From JAAZIN01 sp964464625 (GTDB taxonomy: Bacteria; Bacillota; Dethiobacteria; DTU022), in NCBI GenBank assembly GCA_964464625.1, contig CAYXKD010000070.1, positions 1 to 9,575 on the forward strand: 9,575 bases of DNA, written 5' to 3'. Numbering within the stretch: position 1 is the first letter of the stretch; every line of letters begins with the position of its first letter. The notes beneath the pieces were generated by a model. It saw only the letters and a list, made by a program, of their open reading frames with translations, was not told where the DNA came from and did not search any database. Positions 1 to 6,164 of this stretch are shown piece by piece. Both the position numbers and the translations under genes were made by a program.

Positions 1-63
1 ATCGAGCTGAAAAAGTCCAATTCTGTCGAGCAATACATTGTAAGGCTGTTTAAGTTATGGTAA
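1..63 (+). CDS. 3' end of an unidentified upstream gene (partial)
   Basis: Frame 1 is open from the window edge for 20 codons and ends in TAA at 61-63; the other two forward frames stop within 51 bases. The visible C-terminus (ending in YIVRLFKLW) is basic and aromatic, like the tail of many membrane or surface-polymer proteins, but it is far too short to identify a family. It lies about 156 bases before the MBOAT gene on the same strand. No clear U-tract terminator separates the two, so they could share a transcript. That it is coding at all is inferred only from the open frame at the edge. Confidence 0.4.
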   Translation: MELKKSNSVEQYIVRLFKLW

Positions 64-219
64 ACTAAAAGCAATTGGCGGCTCTTCATATCTTTCCAAG
101 GCTGCCGGTTATACTTTCCACCGAAGATGGGAGCGTGCTGGAAGCCTTTTGCCTTTAGCAGCAGTAATCCTTGACGCAGCTTGAATATTAACCACATCTG
201 GTAAAGAAGGCCGCAGAAA

Positions 220-1638
220 TTGGTATTTTCCAGTCTTTATTTTCTTTGCGTTTTTTTGCCCCTCAATTTGCTGCTATATTATGTGCTCAAAAAGAGGTCT
301 TACCGCAACTGCCTGCTCATCATCGTCTCACTGTTCTTCTATGCCTGGGGTGAACCGGTATGGATTACACTCCTGATTATCTCCACCCTCTTTGATTACT
401 TCAACGCCCTTGTGGCCGGAGGGAACCGCCGCAACTGGAAGGGCAAGGCGGCAGTGGCCCTATCAGTGACGGGAAACCTGCTTTTACTCGGTTTTTTCAA
501 GTACTCCGGTTTTCTCCTGGGCAACATGAATGCATTGCTTGGTACGAATCTGCAGGTCACATCCTTTGGCCTCCCCATAGGTATATCCTTCTACACCTTT
601 CAGACTATTTCATATGTGGTGGATGTGTACAGAGGGGAGACAGAGGCGCAGAGATCTTTTTTCAAGCTGCTGCTTTTTGTTTCTCTTTTTCACCAGCTGG
701 TGGCGGGGCCCATTGTGAGATATAAGGATATAGCCGGTGATATTGAGCACAGAGTGGAAAGCTGGGAGCAGTTCAATTACGGGGCCGGCCGTTTTATCAT
801 GGGCCTGGGCAAAAAAGTATTGATCGCCAATACGGCAGGGAAAATCTGCGAGAATTTCATGGGTGGCGATTATTCACGGCTGCCTGTTGCCGGAGCCTGG
901 CTGGGCATCCTCCTGTTCACCTTTCAGATATACTTTGATTTCTCGGGCTACTCCGATATGGCCATCGGGCTTGGGAGGATGTTTGGTTTTACCTACAAGG
1001 AGAATTTCAACTACCCCTATATCGCCAGGTCCGCCACCGAGTTTTGGAGACGCTGGCACATCTCCCTGGGCAGCTTCTTCAGGGATTATCTTTACATCCC
1101 CCTGGGCGGCAACAGGCGGCACCATTTCAGGAACCTCCTTGTGGTGTGGTCGCTCACCGGGTTGTGGCATGGTGCAAGCTGGAACTTCGTGGTATGGGGC
1201 CTCTATTATTTCGCCCTCATTATTTTGGAAAAGAGGTTTCTTTTACCTCTGTTCGAAAAACTGCCGGCTGTTGTCTCCAGGATCTACCTGTTGATTGCGG
1301 TGATGATCGGCTGGGTTTTCTTCTATCATCTGGACCTGGGGCAGGCGCTGGAATACCTGGGGATCATGTTCGGAATAAAGGCATCATCTTTTTCGGGACC
1401 GGAGGTTGTAATTCATTTCTCAAACAACGCCTTCTTTCTTTTCATTGCCGCTCTTTGCTGCATTCCCATCAAGAGGTGCCTCGTTGACGGAGCAAAGAGA
1501 CTCGTGCCTGGAGTTAAGGTTAAAATTTTTGCCCTGGGTAAAGTTGCCGCCCCTTTGGTCAACATTGCCGTCTTTGTTTTATCGATTATCTTCCTTGTGG
1601 GGCAATCATATAACCCCTTTCTGTATTTCAGGTTTTAG
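220..1638 (+). CDS. MBOAT family O-acyltransferase (AlgI/DltB-like)
   Basis: A polytopic membrane enzyme of the MBOAT superfamily, expected to move an acyl group (usually acetyl) across the cytoplasmic membrane for O-acylation of an extracellular polysaccharide or wall polymer. The 472 residues are largely hydrophobic with many membrane segments. The family signatures are visible: WRRWHISLG around H280 and GLWHGASWNF with H317, the invariant MBOAT histidine (H322 in Pseudomonas AlgI, from memory). The length lies between DltB (about 400) and AlgI (about 520). The start is TTG at 220, preceded by a purine-rich AAGAAGG at 204-210. It is supported because AlgI-like proteins characteristically begin MxFxSLxFLxxFLP, as seen here. 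It is followed after 78 bases by a DHHW-family gene, the usual extracytoplasmic partner. The acceptor polymer cannot be read from this window. Confidence 0.93.
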   Translation: MVFSSLYFLCVFLPLNLLLYYVLKKRSYRNCLLIIVSLFFYAWGEPVWITLLIISTLFDYFNALVAGGNRRNWKGKAAVALSVTGNLLLLGFFKYSGFLLGNMNALLGTNLQVTSFGLPIGISFYTFQTISYVVDVYRGETEAQRSFFKLLLFVSLFHQLVAGPIVRYKDIAGDIEHRVESWEQFNYGAGRFIMGLGKKVLIANTAGKICENFMGGDYSRLPVAGAWLGILLFTFQIYFDFSGYSDMAIGLGRMFGFTYKENFNYPYIARSATEFWRRWHISLGSFFRDYLYIPLGGNRRHHFRNLLVVWSLTGLWHGASWNFVVWGLYYFALIILEKRFLLPLFEKLPAVVSRIYLLIAVMIGWVFFYHLDLGQALEYLGIMFGIKASSFSGPEVVIHFSNNAFFLFIAALCCIPIKRCLVDGAKRLVPGVKVKIFALGKVAAPLVNIAVFVLSIIFLVGQSYNPFLYFRF

Positions 1639-1645
1639 TGCTTCG

Positions 1646-1676
1646 CGGCCCAATCCACGGTTACAGGATTGGGCTG
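1646..1676 (+). repeat. intercistronic stem-loop between the MBOAT and DHHW genes
   Basis: A perfect 9-bp inverted repeat (GCCCAATCC at 1648-1656 and GGATTGGGC at 1666-1674) encloses a 9-base loop. In RNA it extends to 11 pairs with one G-U. It begins eight bases after the MBOAT stop codon and has no following U-tract, so it is not an ordinary intrinsic terminator. It may protect the upstream mRNA end or tune the ratio of the two proteins; this role is inference. Confidence 0.55.
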
Positions 1677-1716
1677 GTTGCTTGATACAAAATTGCTGGG
1701 GGCAGGGATAGGGATA

Positions 1717-3027
1717 ATGAAAAAGCTGCGGGTGGATGTTATATTTTTTCTCTTCGCCATTACTTTTTTGGGGCTGGCCAACCTGCTAAACGTGGAGAAG
1801 GCCACGGTTTCACAGCTCGAGCACAGGGCTTTGCATAAGCGGCCGAAGTTCAGCGTGCAGACCCTTTTTAGCGGCGCTTATTTCCGGGGACTTGAAAATT
1901 ACTACAGTGACACCTTCATTTTTCGCGACGCCCTGGTAAAATCGAGCCGCCAGATCAGGCAGGCTTTCTATTTGCTGGGCCCCGGCGTTTCAATAGTGAC
2001 CGCTCCAGAGGAGCTGCAGCGTCCGCCCGAAACAGAAGAGAAACCATCCAGGGAAAAGCCCGGAACAAATGATAATCCTCCCGATGACCATCCCTTGCTG
2101 CCGGAGATGGACGACGGCGATGATGAGAATGTGGGCTACTGGCTTGTTGTGGATGGCCAGGCGATCCAACTGTTCAAATTCAAAAAAGAGAGCTTCGACT
2201 ACTATGCCGGCATATTGAACCGTTACAAAGCGGAGCTGGGCAAAAACGTCAAGATCTATTCCATGATCGCCCCCACCAACAGCGAATTTGTCCAGCTCAG
2301 AAGGTACCAGGGGATCACCGACTCACAGAATGAGGCCCTGAGATATCTAAATGGCCTGCTGGAACGGGGCATCCAGTCGATCAATGTTTACGATGCCTTA
2401 AGCAGCCGCACTGACGAGTATATCTATTTTCGGACAGACCATCACTGGACCGCCCTGGGCGCCTATTATGCCTATTGCGCCTTCATGGAAACCAGGGGAG
2501 AAGCTCCTGTCCCGCTGGAGAAATACCGGAGAATCGATCTCGACGGTTTTCTAGGCAGCTCCTACTCGAAGACACTGGACAAAAGCCTTGAGGAGAATCC
2601 CGACACCCTCTCTGTATATGTGCCTTTCACAGAACATGAATTTACAATTTACTACGGCAGGGGGCCTGAAAAAAGAGAAGTCATTGATCTGCAATATGCA
2701 GAGAGCAAGACAAACAAGTACCTGGTTTTCATCAGCTCCGGCGAGTTAACCTGGGGTGTAATCGAAACGGAAGTGGAGAATGGAAAGAAAATCCTGGTGA
2801 TAAAGGATTCCTTTGGCAACGCACTGGTACCGTTCTTGCTGCCGCACTACCAGGAGATTTATGTGGTGGACTCGCGGTTTTACAGCATAGATGCAGCGGG
2901 CAAAAACATCATCCAATTCATCGAGGATAACGGCATCAGGGAAGTGCTGTTCATGCACTACATGGAAGATGTCAACTGGCGCAAATTCATGGAAGGTGTT
3001 CAGGCGCTCATGGGAACCGGAGAGTAG
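1717..3027 (+). CDS. DHHW-family secreted protein, AlgX/AlgJ-like SGNH-type acyltransferase/esterase
   Basis: Probable extracytoplasmic partner of the MBOAT protein, completing O-acyl transfer to a surface polymer. The 436-residue product has a short basic N-terminus and one hydrophobic segment at about 8-24, probably a signal anchor. A highly acidic, proline-rich linker follows at about 97-138, then the catalytic-type domain. The DHHW motif (D241-H242-H243-W244, in FRTDHHWTALGAYYAY) supplies the Asp and His of an AlgX-like DxH pair. KDSFGN at 363-368 supplies the likely nucleophile S365, and GFLGSSYSKT at about 278-287 is also typical of DHHW proteins. The ATG at 1717 is chosen because the anchor follows directly; an in-frame TTG at 1669 lies within the intercistronic hairpin and lacks a ribosome site. 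The site before 1717 (GGGATAGGG) is weak. The polymer acylated is unknown. Confidence 0.88.
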   Translation: MKKLRVDVIFFLFAITFLGLANLLNVEKATVSQLEHRALHKRPKFSVQTLFSGAYFRGLENYYSDTFIFRDALVKSSRQIRQAFYLLGPGVSIVTAPEELQRPPETEEKPSREKPGTNDNPPDDHPLLPEMDDGDDENVGYWLVVDGQAIQLFKFKKESFDYYAGILNRYKAELGKNVKIYSMIAPTNSEFVQLRRYQGITDSQNEALRYLNGLLERGIQSINVYDALSSRTDEYIYFRTDHHWTALGAYYAYCAFMETRGEAPVPLEKYRRIDLDGFLGSSYSKTLDKSLEENPDTLSVYVPFTEHEFTIYYGRGPEKREVIDLQYAESKTNKYLVFISSGELTWGVIETEVENGKKILVIKDSFGNALVPFLLPHYQEIYVVDSRFYSIDAAGKNIIQFIEDNGIREVLFMHYMEDVNWRKFMEGVQALMGTGE

Positions 3028-3032
3028 CATTG

Positions 3033-3069
3033 TCGCCGGCTTAATATTCACGGCGTGCCCCGGTTTTTG
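3033..3069 (+). terminator. weak candidate terminator after the DHHW gene
   Basis: GC-rich complementary blocks (CGCCG/CGGCG, or alternatively CCGG/CCGG) lie just after the stop codon and are followed by a five-T run at 3064-3068. The stem is short with a long loop, so efficiency is doubtful. It is the only terminator-like element between the DHHW gene and the oppositely oriented tRNA. Confidence 0.25.
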
Positions 3070-3118
3070 CAGATCTGAAATAGATTTTATCCCCATCCCA
3101 CATAGCCTCTTATAAAAA

Positions 3119-3205
3119 TGGTGCCGAAGGTGGGAATCGAACCCACATGGGCTTGCGCCCGCACGATTTTGAGTCGTGTGCGTCTGCCTGTTCCGCCACT
3201 TCGGC
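3119..3205 (-). tRNA. tRNA-Leu (anticodon CAA)
   Basis: Read on the minus strand, an 87-nt class II tRNA is visible. The 7-bp acceptor stem pairs GCCGAAG (from 3205) with CTTCGGC, followed by discriminator A and an encoded CCA at 3121-3119. The T arm contains GGTTCGATTCC. The anticodon stem CACGA/TCGTG closes the 7-base loop CTCAAAA, giving anticodon CAA, which reads UUG. The long variable arm (about 3145-3160) and the D-arm pattern fit tRNA-Leu. It stands alone, facing the DHHW gene, with a likely promoter at 3224-3252. Confidence 0.96.
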
Positions 3206-3223
3206 ATATCTTCTGCGAACTCA

Positions 3224-3252
3224 ATATTAGCATAAATCAATAGCTGAAGCAA
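3224..3252 (-). promoter_or_regulatory. candidate sigma-A promoter of tRNA-Leu
   Basis: On the minus strand TTGCTT (3252-3247) and TAATAT (3229-3224) are separated by 17 bases. Transcription would start roughly 12 bases before the mature tRNA 5' end at 3205. Each box is a partial match; the call rests mainly on position and spacing. Confidence 0.4.
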
Positions 3253-3309
3253 GAGCAGGGCGCCCCATGCTTGTATACAAAAACTGATATTTCAAGACCT
3301 GACCCCCTA

Positions 3310-3338
3310 TTCACGCTTCACCGGAAGGTGCATATAAT
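3310..3338 (+). promoter_or_regulatory. promoter of the small-protein/spoVM unit, possibly sporulation-sigma dependent
   Basis: TTCACG (3310-3315) lies 17 bases before a perfect TATAAT (3333-3338), a good sigma-A arrangement. The same bases read CATATAATA at 3331-3339, which also fits the mother-cell consensus -10 elements of sigma-E (CATAnAAT-like) and sigma-K (CATAnnnTA). An AC dinucleotide lies 16 bases upstream of that element. Because Bacillus spoVM is expressed in the mother cell under sigma-E, mother-cell control is plausible here, but the sequence alone does not decide which sigma factor reads it. Confidence 0.5.
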
Positions 3339-3388
3339 AACAGGGCATTCCCTGGGAAAAATGCAGATACTATTGGAGGTCGGCAGGT

Positions 3389-3565
3389 ATGGGTGTCAGG
3401 CGCATGGGCGTAATCTTAAGAAAAAGCGGCGGCATTATCCTGGCTTCCGGAGGAGCCCTTCTGGTAATCAGGATGCTTCCTCTTTATCTGTGGCCGCTGC
3501 TGCTGGGTGCGCTCTTGATCTGGGGCGGTTGGCAGCTTTACATATATGATCGTTATTACTGGTAA
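3389..3565 (+). CDS. 58-residue small membrane protein upstream of spoVM
   Basis: I do not recognise a named family. The gene has a clear Shine-Dalgarno GGAGG at 3375-3379, nine bases before ATG 3389. The product starts with a basic segment (MGVRRMGVILRKSG), then has two hydrophobic stretches: about 14-28 (glycine-rich) and about 30-46 (LPLYLWPLLLGALLIWGGW). It ends with the aromatic tail YIYDRYYW. A two-helix hairpin or one long helix with a glycine/proline break are both possible. It ends 36 bases before the spoVM start and lies downstream of the shared promoter, with the only strong terminator after spoVM, so the two are probably co-transcribed. A sporulation role is inferred from this context only. 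Coding status is supported by the ribosome site, composition and compact placement. Confidence 0.72.
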   Translation: MGVRRMGVILRKSGGIILASGGALLVIRMLPLYLWPLLLGALLIWGGWQLYIYDRYYW

Positions 3566-3587
3566 TAAAAGAATATGCATTAATCAG

Positions 3588-3596
3588 GGAGGGGGG
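3588..3596 (+). promoter_or_regulatory. ribosome binding site fixing the spoVM GTG start
   Basis: The G-rich run GGAGGGGGG lies 5-13 bases before GTG 3602, its GGAGG core nine bases upstream. No ATG is available in this frame, so this site is what marks the short reading frame as a translated gene. Confidence 0.7.
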
Positions 3597-3601
3597 TTAC
3601 C

Positions 3602-3682
3602 GTGCGCTTTTATGTAATCAAAGTGCCTACCATTTTTAAAGGTGTGGTTAAAGGGATTCTAGGTTTGTTTATAAAGAGTTAA
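3602..3682 (+). CDS. spoVM: Stage V sporulation protein M (SpoVM)
   Basis: A 26-residue amphipathic peptide that, in Bacillus, inserts into the convex outer forespore membrane and anchors the coat ATPase SpoIVA, starting coat assembly. This reading frame has exactly 26 residues with a GTG start. Against the Bacillus subtilis sequence as I recall it, 12 positions are identical (M1, F3, Y4, I6, K7, P9, G14, V16, L20, G21, F23, K25) and several more are conservative (R2, V8, V15, K17, I19). Pro9, important for curvature sensing, is kept. Residues 10-13 (TIFK) differ from the Bacillus form. It lies 36 bases after the 58-residue membrane protein gene and is followed by a strong terminator. In Bacillus spoVM is adjacent to rpmB; here rpmB lies about 2 kb away, also convergent. 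Length, pattern and context make the call firm despite the small size. Confidence 0.9.
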   Translation: MRFYVIKVPTIFKGVVKGILGLFIKS

Positions 3683-3703
3683 CATCTTATCCCGGACTGC
3701 CGC

Positions 3704-3734
3704 AAATATTCCCGGCAATGCCGGGAATATTTTT
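3704..3734 (+). terminator. strong intrinsic terminator after spoVM
   Basis: A perfect 13-bp stem pairs 3704-3716 (AAATATTCCCGGC) with 3720-3732, with a 3-base loop. It ends in a T-rich flank (five T at 3730-3734). An A-rich left arm makes it potentially active in both directions. It isolates the spoVM unit from the acyl-CoA dehydrogenase gene. Confidence 0.9.
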
Positions 3735-3809
3735 ATAAGACTGAAATAGCGGACAAGTTAAAAGTTTCACAAAGCAGGTAAAGTTGTTTCACTATCGAAA
3801 ATATTAACA

Positions 3810-3829
3810 GATAAAAGTGATCTTTTATC
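3810..3829. promoter_or_regulatory. palindromic candidate operator upstream of the acyl-CoA dehydrogenase
   Basis: GATAAAAG (3810-3817) and CTTTTATC (3822-3829) form a perfect 8-bp inverted repeat with the 4-base spacer TGAT, ending 31 bases before the start codon. It is AT-rich with no U-tract, so it looks more like a protein-binding site than a terminator. A direct repeat GTTTCAC (3764-3770 and 3786-3792), offset by 22 bases, lies just upstream. I could not assign a convincing -35/-10 pair here; TATAAA at 3835-3840 is a possible -10. The regulator is unknown; TetR-type fatty-acid regulators are one possibility. Confidence 0.4.
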
Positions 3830-3860
3830 AAATCTATAAATAAGGGGTGACGTTTTAGAA

Positions 3861-5639
3861 ATGGGTGATTTAATCAAGGGAGGCGCTTTTTTACTGGGCC
3901 CTGTCGACGAAGCAACTGTATTTACACCCGAAGAATTTGACGAAATTCATCTGATGATTAAAAACACAGTTTTGGATTACATCGAGAACGAAGTAGTTCC
4001 TAAAATTGATGAAATTGAAGCAAAAGAAGAAGGCGTGACCGTAGAACTGATTCGTAAAGCCGGGGAATTGGGCCTGCTCAGCAGCGATGTTCCCGAAGAG
4101 TATGGCGGCGAAGGCGGGGACAAGGTTACATCCATGCTTATTACCGAATGTGTGTCCGGCGGCGGTTCCTTTGCCACCGCTTTTGGAGCGCACACCGGTA
4201 TAGGGACGCTACCTATCGTTTATTATGGCAACGAAGAGCAGAAGAAAAAGTATCTGCCGCAGCTGGCTACAGCTAAAAAAATTGCAGCCTATGCTTTAAC
4301 TGAGCCGGAAGCCGGTTCTGATGCGATGAACTGTAAGACTGTTGCCACCTTATCCGAAGACGGTAAATATTACACCTTAAATGGGGAGAAGACATTTATA
4401 ACCAATGCAGCCTGGGCGGATGTTATTATCACATACGCGAAGATCGACGGCGAAAAATTTACCGCCTTTATCGTTGATGCTGACACCGAAGGGGTCAGCC
4501 TGGGAGAAGAAGAAGGCAAAATGGGGATCCACGGTTCCTCGACGCGCAGTGTAATTCTGGAAGATGTCAAGGTGCCTATAGAGAATATGCTTTGGGAAGA
4601 AGGAAAGGGCCACCATGTTGCTTTCAATATCCTTAACATCGGCCGTTTCAAGCTTGGCGCCGGTTGCGTTGGCGGAGCCAAGCGGGCCCTGGAGGAAACA
4701 GTGGATTACGCCCTTGAACGGATCCAGTTTAAGCAGCCTATTGCAGACTTTAACCTTACCAAGTATAAGATTGCCCAGATGGCCATACTTATCTATGCTA
4801 CCGAAAGCCTGGTTTACCGTCTCGGCGGAATGCTCGATCAGGCAATGGAGAAGATAACCGAGGCCGGTGGCGATGCTGCGGAGATCGCGGCGGCAATTCG
4901 CGAATACACCATTGAGTGTTCTATCTCCAAGGTATTTTGTTCCGAAATGCTGGACTACGTTGTTGATGAAGCGGTACAAATTTTCGGCGGTTATGGCTAT
5001 TGTGACGAATATCCTGTTGAGCGCAGCTACCGCGACAGCCGGATTAATCGCATCTTTGAAGGGACAAATGAGGTCAACCGGATGATCATTCCCGGCACCC
5101 TGATTCAGAAGGCCCTCAAAGGCGAACTGCCCTTTATGGATGCTGTATTTGGGCTGGGTGAAGAACTTAAAAAATTGCGTGAGGCCGAGGAACCTGTTGA
5201 AAGTCTTGATCGCGAAGAATTTATTTTAAACAAGATGAAAAAACTCTTCCTCATGGCAGCCGGTAATGCAGCACAAAAATTCAGCGAAGCGCTTACCAAT
5301 GAACAGGAGATCCTCGTCGGACTGGCCAATATGGCCATGGAACTGTTCGCTGTTGAAAGCGCCCTGCTGCGGACAAAGAAGATTTTGGCAGAAAAGGGAG
5401 AAGAAGAGGCACGGCTCCCCTTGATCATGACCCAGGTTCTCGTCAATGATATGGTTCCCAAGCTTGAAGCCTGGGCAAAGGATATCCTGGCTGGAACGCT
5501 GGAAGGCGAGACCCTGGCAAAAACACTGGGCGGGATGAGTATCCTGACCAACATTCAACCGATTAACACCAATACGCTGCGCCGCGAGGTTGCCGACGCG
5601 GTTTATGAAAGCAAAGCTTATTTCCTGGATCGCCGCTAA
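3861..5639 (+). CDS. acyl-CoA dehydrogenase, VLCAD/FadE-like (long form)
   Basis: A cytoplasmic FAD enzyme that oxidises acyl-CoA to trans-2-enoyl-CoA in beta-oxidation, passing electrons to electron-transfer flavoprotein. The 592 residues are about 200 longer than short-chain dehydrogenases and match the length of Bacillus FadE (YusJ, about 594). The order is an N-terminal helical domain, a middle beta domain with ALTEPEAGSD at 145-154 and GEKTFITNA, the C-terminal dehydrogenase core, then a helical extension from about 430 onward as in VLCAD/ACAD9. RIFEGTNEVNR carries the likely catalytic base E400, in the VLCAD position. AGGGGTGA at 3843-3850 precedes ATG 3861 by about ten bases. The gene is monocistronic between two strong terminators; no etfAB or thiolase genes are adjacent. 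Acyl chain-length preference cannot be deduced; in syntrophic relatives such enzymes can also work in reverse. Confidence 0.93.
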   Translation: MGDLIKGGAFLLGPVDEATVFTPEEFDEIHLMIKNTVLDYIENEVVPKIDEIEAKEEGVTVELIRKAGELGLLSSDVPEEYGGEGGDKVTSMLITECVSGGGSFATAFGAHTGIGTLPIVYYGNEEQKKKYLPQLATAKKIAAYALTEPEAGSDAMNCKTVATLSEDGKYYTLNGEKTFITNAAWADVIITYAKIDGEKFTAFIVDADTEGVSLGEEEGKMGIHGSSTRSVILEDVKVPIENMLWEEGKGHHVAFNILNIGRFKLGAGCVGGAKRALEETVDYALERIQFKQPIADFNLTKYKIAQMAILIYATESLVYRLGGMLDQAMEKITEAGGDAAEIAAAIREYTIECSISKVFCSEMLDYVVDEAVQIFGGYGYCDEYPVERSYRDSRINRIFEGTNEVNRMIIPGTLIQKALKGELPFMDAVFGLGEELKKLREAEEPVESLDREEFILNKMKKLFLMAAGNAAQKFSEALTNEQEILVGLANMAMELFAVESALLRTKKILAEKGEEEARLPLIMTQVLVNDMVPKLEAWAKDILAGTLEGETLAKTLGGMSILTNIQPINTNTLRREVADAVYESKAYFLDRR

Positions 5640-5656
5640 ACAGAAGCAGCTAAATC

Positions 5657-5688
5657 AATGGGGCCGCCATAATGGCGGCCCCATTTTT
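5657..5688 (+). terminator. strong intrinsic terminator after the acyl-CoA dehydrogenase gene
   Basis: A 13-bp stem pairs 5657-5669 with 5673-5685 (core GGGGCCGCC/GGCGGCCCC) around a 3-base loop and runs into five T at 5684-5688. It also lies just beyond the 3' end of the convergent rpmB gene and may serve that strand too, although its minus-strand T-tract is poor. Confidence 0.92.
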
Positions 5689-5718
5689 GGATGTTGCATC
5701 TACAATGTGAAGCGCATA

Positions 5719-5910
5719 CTAGAGCGCCCGCTCTACTCTTCCGGATTTTAGACAGCGGGTGCACACATTAATCCGCCGCGGAGATCCCTCCACCAGTGCC
5801 CTAACCTTGTGAATGTTTGGGCGCCACCGCCGCTTCGTTTTGATGTGCGAATGGCTGATCTGAAATCCTGACGCCTTCCTTTTACCACAGATCTGGCATA
5901 TTTTAGCCAC
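5719..5910 (-). CDS. rpmB: 50S ribosomal protein L28
   Basis: A structural protein of the large ribosomal subunit. The 63-residue product has the L28 layout: MAKICQICGKR at the N-terminus, the basic centre KTKRRWRPNIHKV, and INVCTRCLKSGRV near the C-terminus. Both CxxC pairs (C5/C8 and the VCTRC pair) are present, so this is the zinc-binding form. The start is GTG at 5910: it gives the standard MAK beginning and length, and AGGAGG (5927-5922) lies 11 bases upstream. A GTG seven codons further upstream is in frame but overlaps this ribosome site. The gene is transcribed alone, convergent with the acyl-CoA dehydrogenase, from a promoter at 5967-5995. In Bacillus rpmB neighbours spoVM, matching the nearby spoVM here. 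Confidence 0.96.
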   Translation of the reverse strand: MAKICQICGKRKASGFQISHSHIKTKRRWRPNIHKVRALVEGSPRRINVCTRCLKSGRVERAL

Positions 5911-5921
5911 AGCTTGTTTAA

Positions 5922-5927
5922 CCTCCT
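5922..5927 (-). promoter_or_regulatory. ribosome binding site fixing the rpmB start
   Basis: AGGAGG on the minus strand lies 11 bases before GTG 5910. It falls inside the longer reading frames that begin upstream (5931 and 5933), which shows that those longer starts are wrong. Confidence 0.8.
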
Positions 5928-5966
5928 GCACATAAATACTCTTACTGAAAAAATCAGTGCTAGATT

Positions 5967-5995
5967 ATTTTAGCATACTGCCAGGATGAGCACAA
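5967..5995 (-). promoter_or_regulatory. sigma-A promoter of rpmB with extended -10
   Basis: On the minus strand TTGTGC (5995-5990) and TAAAAT (5972-5967) are 17 bases apart, and TGC immediately precedes the -10 box, giving an extended -10 element. A leader of about 50 bases would separate the transcript start from the rpmB start codon. Confidence 0.6.
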
Positions 5996-6164
5996 ATCAA
6001 AAAAAATTGGACATTTTACCGTAAACCGGCAAATGAAAATTATGGATACCCTGGATTTAAATATTAATTGAAACAAGATCATAGCCTTATTGAAAACAAT
6101 ACTAAGCATAATTGTCCGGTAAGATGACAAAATAAGAGCGCATCATATAAAAGGAGGTGAAGAA

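Noticed and set aside
75..115. TATACT at 110-115 and GGCGGC/GCTGCC potential stem upstream of the MBOAT gene.
   Set aside because: No matching -35 at 16-18 bases and no T-tract after the stem, so neither a promoter nor a terminator can be supported.
863..1487. Several 140-150 codon frames inside the MBOAT gene.
   Set aside because: They are out-of-frame shadows of a clearly conserved membrane enzyme, with Cys/Pro/Ser-rich nonsense composition.
2746..3252. A 168-codon minus-strand frame across the tRNA.
   Set aside because: It runs through the tRNA-Leu gene and the antisense of the DHHW coding region; it has no ribosome site or recognisable domain.
3351..3370. Small imperfect inverted repeat GCATTCCC/GGGAAAAATGC in the leader of the 58-residue gene.
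   Set aside because: The loop would be too small to form the full stem and no function can be argued beyond chance.
3271..3549. A 92-codon frame overlapping the region before spoVM.
   Set aside because: It starts upstream of the visible promoter, has no ribosome site, and covers the better-supported 58-residue gene in another frame. Its composition is typical of a shadow frame.
5719..5931. A longer rpmB beginning at 5931, or the alternative frame from 5933.
   Set aside because: Both begin upstream of or within the AGGAGG ribosome site. GTG 5910 gives the canonical MAK start and a 63-residue L28.
6000..6150. Possible sigma-G promoter for the SASP gene (for example CATAATT at 6107 or CATCATA at 6141).
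   Set aside because: No acceptable -35 element at the right spacing, and the second would place the start inside the ribosome site.
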